Shown here: positions 26,697 to 36,953 of the stretch, piece after piece
Numbering within the stretch: position 1 is the stretch's first letter
Layout: each line of letters starts with the position of its first letter
Source: Fluctibacter halophilus
Lineage (GTDB): Bacteria; Pseudomonadota; Gammaproteobacteria; Enterobacterales; Alteromonadaceae
Assembly (NCBI RefSeq): GCF_020687825.1
Contig: NZ_JAJEWP010000005.1
Span: 1 to 64,000 of the forward strand
Length of the DNA: 64,000 nt
Direction of reading: 5' to 3'
Position numbers and translations under genes: made by a program
The notes under the pieces: generated by a model
The model's input: the letters and a program-made list of their open reading frames with translations, nothing else
The model's database searches: none
What the model was told of the DNA's origin: nothing

Positions 26697-28002
26697 CGTT
26701 TGACGGGCCCAGCAAATCATACAGCAGTGCCAGGTGTTGCAATGTTCGCTGCAATGCGCCGCGGTTTTGTGCCACGACGCAGAGTCCGCCTTGCTGCGCT
26801 TTTTGGAACAGCGCCGGATCGGTGAGCAATTGATACACTGCAGTGTCTAAGTCGCTTTGAGCGGTTATGGTAAACAATGCGCTTTGTGCTGTTAGCGCGT
26901 CGAAAAGCTGCGGGTTGTTGTGCTGACTGGGGCCCATGATAACCGGCACACCGAAGCGGGCGGCTTCCAGTGCGTTGTGGCCACCCCGAGGCGCGATACT
27001 ACCACCGACAAAGGCCAGCGTAGCAATGCCGTAATAGGCACCCAATTGGCCCATTTCATCCACCACCAGAACATCGGTTTGGTCGTCAAGACGCTCCCCC
27101 AGTTGACTGGAACGACTGACGTGCCAACCGTCTTTTTTACACAGCGATACCACTTCATCAAAGCGTTGAGGGTGGCGAGGTACGATCACCAGCCGCAGGT
27201 TTTGTCCTTGCTGACGCAGCTTTTTCAGGCTTTGAAGCAGATAGTGTTCTTCTGGCGCATGGGTGCTACCGCCGAGCAGCAATGGGCGCGAAGGACTAGC
27301 GATTTTCTGCTTCAGGTTGTCAATAGCGGTTTGAGAGATGTCGGGCAGATCAAACTTCAGATTGCCCGTTACATGCAAGGCGTTGGCTGAAATACCCAGG
27401 CGTTGAAAGTTGTCGTAATCTCGCTGTCCCTGCACACATGCGCAGGTGATGCTGGCCAGAGCTGGCGTCAGCAAAGCCGATGCTTTTTGATAACGCCGGA
27501 AAGACCGGTCTGTCATACGGCCGTTGACCAGCTTGACGGGGATGTGACGGCGCGCGCAAGCCCGCAGCAGGTTGGGCCAAATTTCGACTTCGGCGATGAT
27601 CATCTGCGCCGGTTTTATGTGATTCAGCAATCTTGCCACAAATCCGCCAATATCCAGCGGCAGATAGCAGTGTTGAACGTTGTCGCCAAAGCGCCGTTCG
27701 ACCTCTGCAGCGCCTGTCGCGGTAGTGGTGGTTACTGTCACCGAATGCCCTTGCCCAAGGCATTGTTGGATCAGCGGGACCATCATCACCACCTCACCCA
27801 CCGACACGCAATGGACCAGAATACCGTTGGGGCGCGTCGCAGGAAGCAACAATCCAACCCGTTGCCAACCCCGTTTACCGCGCCCCTGACCGCGCAGGTG
27901 ATCGACAATCTGACGGATCACAACCACCGGTAACGCCAAAATCAGTAATATAGCGTAGCAAGTTCGCCAAAAGATCAGTGCAAGCAGGGACGTATCCTCC
28001 AT
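26683..28002 (-). CDS. waaA: 3-deoxy-D-manno-octulosonic acid transferase
   Basis: Inner-membrane Kdo transferase attaching Kdo to lipid IVA. A 439-residue GT-B protein with a membrane anchor at about 8-28 (LIFWRTCYAILLILALPVVV), the acidic IAEVEIWPNLL (catalytic Glu region), NGRMTDRSFRRY, and the donor-site FVGGSIAPRGGHNALEAARFG. The usual HxxSVGE motif reads HCVSVGEV. Whether it adds one or two Kdo units cannot be read, but the presence of kdkA is usually linked to a single phosphorylated Kdo. Located beyond coaD as in E. coli, with the intervening envelope genes inserted. Confidence 0.94.
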   Translation of the reverse strand: MEDTSLLALIFWRTCYAILLILALPVVVIRQIVDHLRGQGRGKRGWQRVGLLLPATRPNGILVHCVSVGEVVMMVPLIQQCLGQGHSVTVTTTTATGAAEVERRFGDNVQHCYLPLDIGGFVARLLNHIKPAQMIIAEVEIWPNLLRACARRHIPVKLVNGRMTDRSFRRYQKASALLTPALASITCACVQGQRDYDNFQRLGISANALHVTGNLKFDLPDISQTAIDNLKQKIASPSRPLLLGGSTHAPEEHYLLQSLKKLRQQGQNLRLVIVPRHPQRFDEVVSLCKKDGWHVSRSSQLGERLDDQTDVLVVDEMGQLGAYYGIATLAFVGGSIAPRGGHNALEAARFGVPVIMGPSQHNNPQLFDALTAQSALFTITAQSDLDTAVYQLLTDPALFQKAQQGGLCVVAQNRGALQRTLQHLALLYDLLGPSNVIAR

Positions 28003-28166
28003 GTTCTGGCATTACGGGTGTTGGGGCGGGTGTTATTGCGCCTTGAGTCTAGCAAATCCCCTGCGCCACGAATAGCGTCGTGTATGGGGTAGTTTTTTTC
28101 GTATGGGTACTGCTTTCGCCGAGAGTTGGTCTAGTATTGAATTTGGGACACGGCAGGGAGTTTATT

Positions 28167-28631
28167 TTGCCATCACAACAGGGATTCCGCAGGCTCTTGC
28201 ATATTGGATGGTTTTTATGTGCCTCGCTGGCCTTGCCAGCGTTGGGTCAGCATGCTGCATCTGACGTTTTGGTGGTGGCACATTCCTCGGTTCAGATCGA
28301 CACCCTCTCGCGCAGTCAGTTGCGGCGTATATTTACCCTTCGTCAATCAACCTGGCCTCAGGGCGTACCCATCACGGTCGTGGCCATGCCGGACAGTAAC
28401 GCGGCACATCAGGTTTTCTGCAAAAAGTTGCTCAGATTGTTTCCTTATCAGTTGGAGCGCACCTGGGACAAGGTCGCGTATTCGGGCTTAGGCGAGCGCC
28501 CTTTGAGCGCCCAGAACAGCGCCGAAATGATCGAAATTATTCGCCAGCAGCCCGGCAGTGTGGGTTATCTGCTGATTGATCCACAGGAGATACCTGAGGA
28601 TGTGCATGTTATTCACGTTAACGAGGATTAG
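28167..28631 (+). CDS. Small periplasmic phosphate-binding-like protein
   Basis: A 154-residue exported protein resembling a truncated PstS-type binding protein. TTG at 28167 is chosen since GGGAG lies six bases upstream and it yields a clean signal peptide ending LALPALGQHA; the frame is open for 29 codons further upstream without a ribosome site. Typical features are DVLVVAHSSVQIDTLSRSQLRRIFTLRQSTWPQG, followed by PGSVGYLLIDPQEIPEDVHVI. It lacks the second lobe of full binding proteins. Four bases separate its stop from the porin-like start, and a GGDEF-EAL gene follows, so it may be the ligand sensor of that unit. Ligand unknown. Confidence 0.8.
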   Translation: MPSQQGFRRLLHIGWFLCASLALPALGQHAASDVLVVAHSSVQIDTLSRSQLRRIFTLRQSTWPQGVPITVVAMPDSNAAHQVFCKKLLRLFPYQLERTWDKVAYSGLGERPLSAQNSAEMIEIIRQQPGSVGYLLIDPQEIPEDVHVIHVNED

Positions 28632-28634
28632 GCC

Positions 28635-29816
28635 ATGAAGATGAAAAGGACAATCATCGTCACTTTTTGCCTGTTATACGGTAGCGTTTGCCAGGGGCAA
28701 CTGAACGAACCTGTGGTACACGGTTTCGTGTCGCAGGGGGTTATACAGGCCAAAGACAGCAATTACATCAATCACGATGGTGAGCCATCGCTGCGCTTAA
28801 CGGAAATCGGTGTGAATATGTCGATGCGTTTGCACGACAGAGTCCGCGTGGCAGGACAGGGTATCTATCTCAACGGCGGCAACCGATACCCGGAAGGTGT
28901 GCGGATCGACTATCTGTTTCTGGATTGGCAACTGGCGTCAGGTTTGGACTGGCAGATGAACGTACAGGTTGGTCGGGTCAAAAACTACCATTGGTTGTTT
29001 TCCGCTACCCGGGATGTGCCGCATACCCGGCCATCGATCATTTTGCCCCAGTCGGTCTACTTCGACAGCTTCAGGGACATTTCGTTGGGTAGCGACGGTG
29101 CGGCACTGTTGGCCAATGCCGATACCGCCGCTGGCAGCCTGGAATGGCACTGGAGTTATGGCACTTCCCCCATCAGTGATGAGCAAAGTGAAAACCTGTT
29201 TTCCAATCTGGCAACCGGTGAGATAAAACAAACCAAAGACCACCAGATGAGCCTGGTATTCAAGCCCATCGGCACCAGTATGGAGTTAGGGCTCAGTGGT
29301 GTGAATGCGGCGTTTGATTATCATCAGGGGCCACAAGATCGGGTGTTCTCCGGCAGTGCGACGTCGAAACGTCTGATGCTGCGTTTCCGATACAGCTCAG
29401 AAAACTGGGAATTGTCTTCAGAGCTATTGCGTGAATGGGTTGCCTATTACGGCGTGTTCGGTCCCGGCGGGGATATCCATCAGGCCTCCGAGGGGGGCTA
29501 TTTGCAATGGCGTTATTTTCTCTCTCCGGAACTTACCTTGCTGGCGCGCGCCGATCTGTTTGATTTGAATCGTAAAGATCGCTCAGGGCAGCTTCGATTT
29601 GAGCAAACTCAGGGCGCCGTACCGCGCTATTTTGGTTACATGGATGATGTGACCTTGGGTGTCAGCTGGAATATCGCGCCGCAGTGGCGCGCCCAGTTCG
29701 AGTATCATCGGGTCAAAGGCGCGGGACGACTGGCACCGGTGATCCTGCCCGATACCGTGCATAACGATCAGGAGTACTGGGACCTGTTCGCGGTGCAGAT
29801 CATGTACTGGTTTTGA
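28635..29816 (+). CDS. Porin-like outer-membrane beta-barrel protein
   Basis: A 393-residue exported protein with a signal peptide ending near CQGQ (residues 1-22) and many amphipathic strands, closing with FAVQIMYWF, a terminal Phe typical of outer-membrane barrels. Segments such as YLFLDWQLASGLDWQMNVQVGRVKNYHW resemble trimeric-porin-like proteins found beside small binding proteins and c-di-GMP enzymes in marine gammaproteobacteria. It is tightly packed between the two (four bases after the first, and overlapping the open frame of the next). Substrate unknown; it could also be a receptor barrel. Confidence 0.75.
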   Translation: MKMKRTIIVTFCLLYGSVCQGQLNEPVVHGFVSQGVIQAKDSNYINHDGEPSLRLTEIGVNMSMRLHDRVRVAGQGIYLNGGNRYPEGVRIDYLFLDWQLASGLDWQMNVQVGRVKNYHWLFSATRDVPHTRPSIILPQSVYFDSFRDISLGSDGAALLANADTAAGSLEWHWSYGTSPISDEQSENLFSNLATGEIKQTKDHQMSLVFKPIGTSMELGLSGVNAAFDYHQGPQDRVFSGSATSKRLMLRFRYSSENWELSSELLREWVAYYGVFGPGGDIHQASEGGYLQWRYFLSPELTLLARADLFDLNRKDRSGQLRFEQTQGAVPRYFGYMDDVTLGVSWNIAPQWRAQFEYHRVKGAGRLAPVILPDTVHNDQEYWDLFAVQIMYWF

Positions 29817-29821
29817 CCTCG

Positions 29822-32296
29822 ATGCGTCCGTTTCTCAGTTTGTCATGGAAGTTATTGGGCGTGCTACTGGCCGTTATGCTGAGCGCGTCGGTGACCATGA
29901 CCTGGCTGTGGTTGCAGCGATCTGCACAGGAGTTTGCCTCACAGCAGCAATCCATCCGCGATCAGAGTGCCCGCCAGTACCAGCTGGTCAATCAGATGAT
30001 GCGGGGCCGACTGGAGGCATGGCTTGAAGGACTGATCCATTTTCAGCCCAATGTGAAAGTAGATACCCTCACGCAAATGTTGCAAAGCGAATGGGAGTTT
30101 TTGCAGATCAATTGGCAGGTCAATGACATCTGGCTGTTGTCTGAAGGACTGCAGTTACGCTACAGCTCAACATACAGCTTGCCGGACTATGTTTTAAACG
30201 GCAGTCAACAGGCCCTGCAGCAGCAGGCCTCGGGAACCACGGTGTTTTGCGCATCTCAGTGTCAACAACTGTTGTTTATGCCAGTGCTGACTGACGATGA
30301 TGCGGTGCATGTGCTGGTGGCCAGCTTTACCTTACTCGACAGTCTGGCATTTTTGCATCAGTCCACCCAGGCTCAACTGGCCATCGTTAATATTGATCCG
30401 CTCAAATTTGATCGTCGCGAGGGAGGGATCCGTTTTCTACAGCCCCTCGGTAGTCAGCTGGAGCAATCGCTCAGCGCATTACTGGCAGCCCTTGAGCGCG
30501 ACACCAGTGCCCAACAGCTACTTTCCCAGGGGGCTAAGGTATCCCTTAATGAACAGGTCAGGCTACTGACCCTGCTGGACATGCAAAGCGCCGAGTCACC
30601 TCACCATTACCTCATGCTGGTGCACGATATAACGGATGAAGCGGCGGAATTGCATGACTATCAGCGTAAGATCATTGGCGTGGCGGTGAGCGTGTTCTCG
30701 CTGCTGCTGATTTTGCTGTTGGTGGTGACCGGTCGATTCCGTCAGCGTCTGATGTTCATTGCCTCCCGTTTACCCTTGCTGGCCAATCGACGTTTTGATG
30801 TGTTTCAGGAACGCACCGTGTCTGGAGGACGCTGGTTCCGGGACGAGCTCGACACGCTACAGCAAGCGGCTGCCAAATTGGCCGACCAGTTGTCTTCCCT
30901 GGATGAGCAAGTCAATCAGCGCACCCAGGAGCTGGAGCGCATCGCGATGTACGATGAACTGACCCAGTTGCCGAACCGCAACATGCTGACTTATCAACTG
31001 AACGATGCAATAGCCAGTCTGAGTCGGTTGCCTGGCTATGTGATCCTGTTGTTTCTGGATTTGGATGACTTTAAAAAGGTCAACGACAGCTACGGTCATG
31101 ACGCCGGGGATCAACTGTTGATTGAGGCGTCTGCGCGCCTTTCTTCGGTGCTGCGCAGCACCGACATGGCCTGTCGACTCGGCGGTGATGAGTTTGTGAT
31201 TCTGTTGCGTCATGTGGCGCACCTGGAAGCCGGGGTGCTGGTGGCGCGTAAAGTGCTTGAGCGATTCAAGGCGCCGGTGCGGATTGGTGACGCCCAGTTT
31301 TACGTATCCTGCAGCATCGGACTGGCGATCACAGACCAAACCCAATGTTCCAGTGCCGAACTGATCCGCTATGCGGACACGGCGATGTATGCTGCCAAGC
31401 GCGCTGGCGGAAATTGCTACCGGTTGTTTGACTCTGCCATGTCGCAACAGGCATTGACCAAGGTGGCATTGGAATCAGAAGCCCGCGAAGCATTGCTGAA
31501 CAATCAGTTCTTTTTCGCGTTGCAACCACAAGTCAGCATGCAAGATGACGCGCTGACCGGGTTTGAAGCGTTGTTACGCTGGCGCCATCCTGACAAGGGC
31601 TTGATTGCTCCGGGCACGTTTATTCCGGTGCTGGAACACACGGCGTTTTTTGTGCACGTGGGGTACTGGGTCATGGAACATGCTGTCGGCTTGTTGGCGA
31701 TGTTGCGAGAATGGGGATATGGCCATCTGACAATCGCTATCAACCTGTCTGCGTCCCAATTTCTCGACAAGGCCATGATCCCTCGCTTGCGGGACCTGAT
31801 CAATGACTCCGGCATCGACCCAAGCCGACTCGAGGTTGAGTTGACGGAGAGTTCATTGTTGCATGAAACGGAGCAGGCTCTGGTGATCGCCGATGAACTT
31901 AAGTTGATGGGGATCAAGCTGGCCATTGATGACTTTGGTACCGGTTATTCGTCGTTAAGCTATTTGCGCAATATCCCGGCAGAAGTGATCAAAATCGATC
32001 GGGGGTTTGTGCAGGGGATGCTGGAAAATGAAGCTGACCGCCATATCGTTGCCGCGACCATTGAATTGATCAACAACCTCGGATTGACGGTGGTCGCCGA
32101 AGGTATCGAAACCGCCAGTCAGTACGATACCCTGCGCAGGCTCAATTGTGACGTCGGACAGGGCTTCTGGATTGCAAAACCGATTGCAGAAACAGAGTTG
32201 CTGTCTGCGTTGCGTCAGCATTGTGAAAAAGGCTACTGGAAACTACCATCCGACCATATTCAGCGCCCCCTCATCGGCAATCAACCCAAAATGTAA
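29822..32296 (+). CDS. Membrane GGDEF-EAL c-di-GMP enzyme with periplasmic sensor
   Basis: An 824-residue inner-membrane protein. One membrane segment near residues 8-30, a periplasmic domain of about 250 residues containing two Cys (VFCASQCQQ), a second membrane segment near 284-303, a HAMP-like linker and coiled coil, then GGDEF and EAL domains. The cyclase site RLGGDEF (454-458) and the inhibitory RxxD site RSTD are intact. The EAL site is also intact: FEALLRW, ELTES, IDDFGTGYSS, KIDRGFV, AEGIE. Both activities are thus possible. ATG at 29822 is chosen; a TTG nine bases earlier overlaps the porin stop. The periplasmic sensor probably reads the co-encoded binding protein or porin cargo. Confidence 0.9.
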   Translation: MRPFLSLSWKLLGVLLAVMLSASVTMTWLWLQRSAQEFASQQQSIRDQSARQYQLVNQMMRGRLEAWLEGLIHFQPNVKVDTLTQMLQSEWEFLQINWQVNDIWLLSEGLQLRYSSTYSLPDYVLNGSQQALQQQASGTTVFCASQCQQLLFMPVLTDDDAVHVLVASFTLLDSLAFLHQSTQAQLAIVNIDPLKFDRREGGIRFLQPLGSQLEQSLSALLAALERDTSAQQLLSQGAKVSLNEQVRLLTLLDMQSAESPHHYLMLVHDITDEAAELHDYQRKIIGVAVSVFSLLLILLLVVTGRFRQRLMFIASRLPLLANRRFDVFQERTVSGGRWFRDELDTLQQAAAKLADQLSSLDEQVNQRTQELERIAMYDELTQLPNRNMLTYQLNDAIASLSRLPGYVILLFLDLDDFKKVNDSYGHDAGDQLLIEASARLSSVLRSTDMACRLGGDEFVILLRHVAHLEAGVLVARKVLERFKAPVRIGDAQFYVSCSIGLAITDQTQCSSAELIRYADTAMYAAKRAGGNCYRLFDSAMSQQALTKVALESEAREALLNNQFFFALQPQVSMQDDALTGFEALLRWRHPDKGLIAPGTFIPVLEHTAFFVHVGYWVMEHAVGLLAMLREWGYGHLTIAINLSASQFLDKAMIPRLRDLINDSGIDPSRLEVELTESSLLHETEQALVIADELKLMGIKLAIDDFGTGYSSLSYLRNIPAEVIKIDRGFVQGMLENEADRHIVAATIELINNLGLTVVAEGIETASQYDTLRRLNCDVGQGFWIAKPIAETELLSALRQHCEKGYWKLPSDHIQRPLIGNQPKM

Positions 32297-32412
32297 CGAG
32301 TCTGTTACACTGCAATGCATGCGCGGGTGATCTCCGACCACACAGTGGTTATCATCGTCATCAAGTTCTTTTAGAATAGCGCCCTTTTCAAGCACCGTGA
32401 TTCGAGGTCCTC

Positions 32413-33609
32413 ATGAGCCAGGCATTTACCCAGCATTTGCAAGCCCAGTTAGATCAGGTCAAGGCCGATGGCCTTTTCAAGCAAGAAAGGATTATTACTT
32501 CCCAGCAACAGGCTGATATTGCCGTGCAGGGCGGTGAGCATGTGCTCAACTTTTGCGCCAACAATTATTTGGGCCTGGCTAATCATCCAGACCTGATTGG
32601 GGCGGCCAAAGAAGGCCTGGACAGTCATGGCTTCGGTATGGCGTCGGTACGCTTTATTTGTGGTACCCAGGATATCCATAAGACCCTTGAGCAGAAAATC
32701 AGCGCGTTTCTGGGCACCGAAGACACCATCTTGTACCCCTCATGCTTCGATGCTAACGGTGGCCTGTTTGAGACCTTGCTGGGGCCGGAAGATGCGATCA
32801 TTTCTGATGCACTGAACCACGCCAGTATCATCGATGGCGTGCGCCTGTGTAAGGCAAAACGCTACCGTTATGCCAACAATGACATGGCTGCGCTGGAAGC
32901 ACAGTTGCAACAAGCCGACCAAGACGGTGCGCGCTTCAAGCTGATTGCCACTGACGGGGTGTTTTCCATGGATGGCATCATTGCTGATCTGGCCAGCATC
33001 TGCGATTTGGCAGAAAAGTATGACGCCATGGTGATGGTGGATGATTGCCATGCTACCGGTTTTGTCGGCGACAATGGCCGCGGCAGCCATGAATACAACA
33101 ACGTCATGGGTCGGGTCGATATCATCACCGGCACATTGGGTAAGGCGCTCGGCGGCGCTTCTGGTGGTTACACCAGCGGCAAGAAGGAAGTGATTGCTTG
33201 GCTCAGACAACGTTCACGGCCGTACCTGTTTTCCAATTCCGTCGCACCTGCCATCGTTTCCGCGTCGATCAAAGTGTTTGAAATGATGGAAAACGGTCAT
33301 GATTTGCGTGCAGCCTTGCAGCGCAATAGTGCCCATTTCCGTCGTCGCATGGAAGAGGCCGGCTTTACCCTGGCAGGTAAAGATCATGCCATCATTCCAG
33401 TGATGCTTGGCGATGCGCGACTGGCCAGTGAAATGGCGGATAAAATGCTCGAAAAAGGTATTTATGTGGTCGGGTTTTCATACCCGGTGGTTCCGCAAGG
33501 TGAAGCGCGCATTCGTACGCAGATGTCGGCGGCACATACCTTGGAGCATATTGATCGCGCGGTGGATGCCTTCATAGAGGTTGGCCGTGAATTAGGAGTT
33601 GTCGCATGA
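32413..33609 (+). CDS. kbl: Glycine C-acetyltransferase (2-amino-3-ketobutyrate CoA ligase)
   Basis: PLP enzyme converting 2-amino-3-oxobutyrate and CoA to glycine and acetyl-CoA, the second step of threonine breakdown. A 398-residue alpha-oxoamine synthase: [42 protein letters not shown] and the PLP lysine in [18 protein letters not shown] precedes the ATG. It overlaps tdh by four bases, the usual kbl-tdh operon. Confidence 0.97.
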   Translation: MSQAFTQHLQAQLDQVKADGLFKQERIITSQQQADIAVQGGEHVLNFCANNYLGLANHPDLIGAAKEGLDSHGFGMASVRFICGTQDIHKTLEQKISAFLGTEDTILYPSCFDANGGLFETLLGPEDAIISDALNHASIIDGVRLCKAKRYRYANNDMAALEAQLQQADQDGARFKLIATDGVFSMDGIIADLASICDLAEKYDAMVMVDDCHATGFVGDNGRGSHEYNNVMGRVDIITGTLGKALGGASGGYTSGKKEVIAWLRQRSRPYLFSNSVAPAIVSASIKVFEMMENGHDLRAALQRNSAHFRRRMEEAGFTLAGKDHAIIPVMLGDARLASEMADKMLEKGIYVVGFSYPVVPQGEARIRTQMSAAHTLEHIDRAVDAFIEVGRELGVVA

Positions 33610-34631
33610 AGTCACTGGCAAAACTGCACCCTGAAAAAGGCATTTGGCTGACCGACTCTCCGCGCCCGGAAGTGGGTCACAATGATTTGCTGATCAAAAT
33701 TCACAAGACCGCCATATGCGGTACCGATATGCATATCTACAACTGGGACGAGTGGTCACAAAACACCATTCCGGTGCCTATGGTTGTGGGCCACGAGTAC
33801 GTGGGTACAGTGGTTGATATGGGCCAGGAAGTGCGTGGTTTTGCGGTCGGCGATCGGGTATCCGGTGAGGGTCATATCACCTGTGGCCACTGCCGCAACT
33901 GTCGTGCCGGACGCCGTCACCTGTGTCGTAATACCTCCGGCGTTGGCGTAAATCGACCGGGTGCGTTTGCCGAATACCTGACGATCCCTGCGTTCAATGC
34001 GTTTAAAATACCGGACAATATCAGCGATGATTTGGCGGCCATTTTTGACCCCTTCGGTAATGCGGTGCATACCGCATTGTCTTTCGATCTGGTTGGCGAA
34101 GATGTGTTGATCACCGGTGCCGGTCCGATTGGCATCATGGCTGCGGCGGTTGCCAAGCACGTTGGTGCGAGGCACGTTGTGATCACCGACATTAATCAGT
34201 ATCGCCTCGAATTGGCGCGCAAGATGGGCGCTACCCGGGCCGTCGATGTCAGCAAAGAGTCGTTGGCAGACGTGATGAATGATCTGGGCATGACCGAAGG
34301 GTTTGATGTTGGTCTGGAGATGTCCGGCGTACCTGCTGCATTTCATGACATGCTGGATAAGATGAACAACGGCGGCAAGATTGCGATGTTGGGTATTCCA
34401 CCGCAAAACGTCGCCATTGACTGGAACCAGGTGATTTTCAAAGGTTTGGTGATCAAAGGGATTTACGGGCGGGAAATGTTTGAAACCTGGTACAAGATGG
34501 CGAGTCTGATCCAGGGCGGTCTGGATCTGACACCGATCATTACTCACCATTTCAGTATCGATGACTTCCAGCAAGGGTTTGACGTGATGGGCTCCGGCCA
34601 ATCCGGAAAAGTCATTCTTGATTGGGTGTAA
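33606..34631 (+). CDS. tdh: L-threonine 3-dehydrogenase
   Basis: Zinc-dependent NAD+ oxidation of threonine to 2-amino-3-oxobutyrate, the Kbl substrate. A 341-residue MDR protein: catalytic zinc ligands in [10 protein letters not shown] and GHEYVG, structural zinc Cys in [15 protein letters not shown], Rossmann motif [13 protein letters not shown], and [17 protein letters not shown] for NAD. The coupling to kbl makes a direct intermediate handover likely. glpE follows after three bases. Confidence 0.97.
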   Translation: MKSLAKLHPEKGIWLTDSPRPEVGHNDLLIKIHKTAICGTDMHIYNWDEWSQNTIPVPMVVGHEYVGTVVDMGQEVRGFAVGDRVSGEGHITCGHCRNCRAGRRHLCRNTSGVGVNRPGAFAEYLTIPAFNAFKIPDNISDDLAAIFDPFGNAVHTALSFDLVGEDVLITGAGPIGIMAAAVAKHVGARHVVITDINQYRLELARKMGATRAVDVSKESLADVMNDLGMTEGFDVGLEMSGVPAAFHDMLDKMNNGGKIAMLGIPPQNVAIDWNQVIFKGLVIKGIYGREMFETWYKMASLIQGGLDLTPIITHHFSIDDFQQGFDVMGSGQSGKVILDWV

Positions 34632-34634
34632 TGC

Positions 34635-34970
34635 ATGAGTATGGAACAGTTCGCCCACATTTCTGTGTCAGAAACGGCGCAGAAGCTGCAAGACAATCAG
34701 GCGCGCCTGGTCGACATCCGTGATGAGCACAGTTTTGCAGAGAGTCACATTCCTGGTGCCTGGCACCTGACCAACGGTACGCTGCAGACATTCATGAACG
34801 ACTGCGATTTTGAAACACCGGTGATTGTTTGCTGCTACCACGGTATCAGCAGTCAGCAAGCGGCGCAGTTTCTGATCCATCAGGGGTTTGAACAGGTCTA
34901 CAGTATGGATGGCGGGTTTGCCGCCTGGCGCCTGGCGTTTCCGACTGAACTGGCGACCGGTAGCGAATGA
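34635..34970 (+). CDS. glpE: Thiosulfate sulfurtransferase GlpE
   Basis: A 111-residue single-domain rhodanese. The active-site loop [16 protein letters not shown] carries the catalytic Cys and matches E. coli GlpE. The start used is ATG at 34635; a second Met two codons later is possible. It overlaps glpG by four bases. In enterobacteria the two lie in the glycerol regulon; here they trail kbl-tdh and glpR is absent. Confidence 0.93.
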   Translation: MSMEQFAHISVSETAQKLQDNQARLVDIRDEHSFAESHIPGAWHLTNGTLQTFMNDCDFETPVIVCCYHGISSQQAAQFLIHQGFEQVYSMDGGFAAWRLAFPTELATGSE

Positions 34971-35824
34971 CCGAAAAGTTGGTGGTTGCGTTCAACCAGG
35001 AGTCTCCGGCCCGGGTGCTGGTTGATCACCTGGTCAGCCAGGGCATTCCTGCCCGGATGATTACCCAGTCATCAGAACACCCTTATGCCGTTGCCGTACC
35101 CGCGTCCCATGTCGATGGGCGTTTGCAGGCATTGCTGGAGGGCTTTTTGCAGAACCCGGGCGATCCCCGCTTCCAGCGGGCTGCGTGGGAACATGGCGAA
35201 GCCGTCAGCGATACGTCCCTTGGACAAATTGCATCTGCCTTTCCTGCCGCCCGTTGGCGTGATATGCCATTGATGTGGGCGGTTTTGATCGTCTGTCTGG
35301 GGGTCTACCTCGGTTTCTATCTGGGCGCGTATGAATGGCTGCGTAACCAGCTGGATATTCGCCCTGTTGCCGTGTTGATGGAAAATCAACAATGGTGGCG
35401 ACTGTTAACGCCTGCGTTTGTCCACTTCTCTGCCATCCATCTGATTTTCAACCTGATGTGGTGGTGGTCGCTTGGTGGACAGATTGAGCGCAAATTGGGA
35501 CATTCTGTATTGTTGGTCCTGCTGCTGTTTACCGGCATCAGTTCTAACCTGGCTCAGCTATGGACTTCAGGCAGTACTAATTTTGGCGGCTTGTCTGGCG
35601 TCGTTTACGGGGTGTTGGGATTCGTCTGGTGGCTGGGGTGGCTGCGTCCGTCCTGGGGCTTGGCGCTACCCAAGGCCATTGTCGGGCTGATGCTGGTGTG
35701 GATGCTGTTGGGCTTTGCTGACCTGTTGTGGGTCAGAATGGCCAATGGGGCGCACTTGATGGGTTTGGTCAGTGGGTGTCTGGCGGCGTGGCTGTTCAGC
35801 CGACTGTCTGCCAGGGCTGACTAG
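34967..35824 (+). CDS. glpG: Rhomboid intramembrane serine protease GlpG
   Basis: A 285-residue rhomboid. A cytoplasmic GlpG-type N domain (about 1-85) precedes six membrane helices. Catalytic Ser210 in [10 protein letters not shown] and His263 in NGAHLMG form the dyad; the oxyanion His and Asn are in [14 protein letters not shown]. It should cleave membrane proteins within the inner membrane. The 3' end overlaps the convergent FliL-like gene by four bases. Confidence 0.94.
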   Translation: MTEKLVVAFNQESPARVLVDHLVSQGIPARMITQSSEHPYAVAVPASHVDGRLQALLEGFLQNPGDPRFQRAAWEHGEAVSDTSLGQIASAFPAARWRDMPLMWAVLIVCLGVYLGFYLGAYEWLRNQLDIRPVAVLMENQQWWRLLTPAFVHFSAIHLIFNLMWWWSLGGQIERKLGHSVLLVLLLFTGISSNLAQLWTSGSTNFGGLSGVVYGVLGFVWWLGWLRPSWGLALPKAIVGLMLVWMLLGFADLLWVRMANGAHLMGLVSGCLAAWLFSRLSARAD

Positions 35825-36228
35825 CCCTGGTACAGGTATTTGGTAAAGATCACATCCTTGACCATCGGATTGCCGGTCTCTTTCTTCATTAAGCGTTTCA
35901 GTTCATCCAGACAGGTACGGCGAATATCTTCACGTCCGGTCAGTGATTTCACTTTGTCTTCCGGCTGACGGCCGATGATTTCAATGATGCTGGCCCGTAG
36001 CAGGGGCGAATGGTGTTCCGCCGCTTCGAGGTAGTCGGGACTTTCCAGCATCAATTCGACGGTGACTCTGACATAACCGAGTTTGCGTGCATTGGAGCCA
36101 AGATAATTGGTGATAATGTCCGGCTCCAGGCCGAAATAGGCAAAAGGGCCGCTTTGCGCATGCACAGACACTGGTGCCAACGTGGTTACCAGCAGTGCAC
36201 TTGCTAACAACAGTCTTAAAGTCCGCAT
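35821..36228 (-). CDS. FliL-like exported protein
   Basis: A 135-residue protein with an N-terminal signal/anchor (MRTLRLLLASALLVTTLAPVSVHA) and a FliL-like core: YVRVTVELMLESPDYLEAAEHHSPLLRASIIEIIG and [28 protein letters not shown], matching the C-terminal stomatin-like part of flagellar FliL. No flagellar gene is nearby, so it may be a second FliL or a relative with another role. The signal sequence looks cleavable, unlike the inner-membrane anchor of canonical FliL. Convergent with glpG, divergent from ubiC. Confidence 0.82.
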   Translation of the reverse strand: MRTLRLLLASALLVTTLAPVSVHAQSGPFAYFGLEPDIITNYLGSNARKLGYVRVTVELMLESPDYLEAAEHHSPLLRASIIEIIGRQPEDKVKSLTGREDIRRTCLDELKRLMKKETGNPMVKDVIFTKYLYQG

Positions 36229-36377
36229 GTGTTCAAAAATCCGTGTGTTCTTGGAATCGCGTTACAGCCGGGCAGTTTATCAACAAAACCCGTAAGTCAG
36301 AAAGGTTTTTACTGACACTTTTGTCCGGCTCGACCACTTGCTATCATCTCGCCAACAGAAAAAAGGCACCCACAACA

Positions 36378-36950
36378 TTGAATCAGGCTATTCGTTTTCC
36401 CGTAGGTAACCCCGCCGGTTGGTTTGCGCCCGGTGCATACCCCATTCCTAATCCTTACCTGAAAAACTGGTTGCTGGATACCGGCTCACTGACCGAACGC
36501 CTGCAGGCCCACTGTCGTCAGTTTTCCCTGTCTCTTCTGGGTCAACGGCAGGCTGACGTAGACCTTGAGGAGTTTCGTGCCCTTGATGTGCAGGAGCCCT
36601 CATCGTCGGCGCCACCCTGGCAAGTCAGGGAGGTACTGTTGTACGGTGATGGTCAGCCATGGGTGTATGCCCGTTCCATACTGCCTGAGGCGTTGTGTCG
36701 GGGGGATTTTGCTGGCCTGGGTGAGCAACCACTGGGCAAGTTGCTGTTTAACGATCAGCGCTTTGTGCGAATGCCGTTTCAATTGTGCCGTGTCGCTGTC
36801 GATGCCCCGATACTGAGCCGCCTGCAACAGCAAAGCAATCATACGCTGTGGGGGCGCCGCTCGGTGTTTACCTTTGCGCAGTATCGCATTATGGTCGCAG
36901 AGCTTTTCCTGCCACAGGCCCCGGCTTATGCCCAACTGTCAGAGGGTTAA
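36378..36950 (+). CDS. ubiC: Chorismate lyase
   Basis: First committed step of ubiquinone synthesis: chorismate to 4-hydroxybenzoate and pyruvate. About 190 residues. The catalytic Arg of VREVLLYGDGQPWVYARSI and the Glu of AELFLP near the C terminus are present, as is LGEQPLGKLLF. The start is uncertain: TTG at 36378 gives the expected length, with AAAAGG upstream; the frame is open further left but overlaps the divergent FliL-like gene. Three bases separate it from ubiA. Confidence 0.9.
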   Translation: MNQAIRFPVGNPAGWFAPGAYPIPNPYLKNWLLDTGSLTERLQAHCRQFSLSLLGQRQADVDLEEFRALDVQEPSSSAPPWQVREVLLYGDGQPWVYARSILPEALCRGDFAGLGEQPLGKLLFNDQRFVRMPFQLCRVAVDAPILSRLQQQSNHTLWGRRSVFTFAQYRIMVAELFLPQAPAYAQLSEG

Positions 36951-36953
36951 GAC

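Noticed and set aside
33756-34658. A 300-codon minus-strand frame across tdh
   Set aside because: Entirely opposite to tdh with its intact zinc and NAD motifs; His/Asn-rich translation typical of antisense frames.
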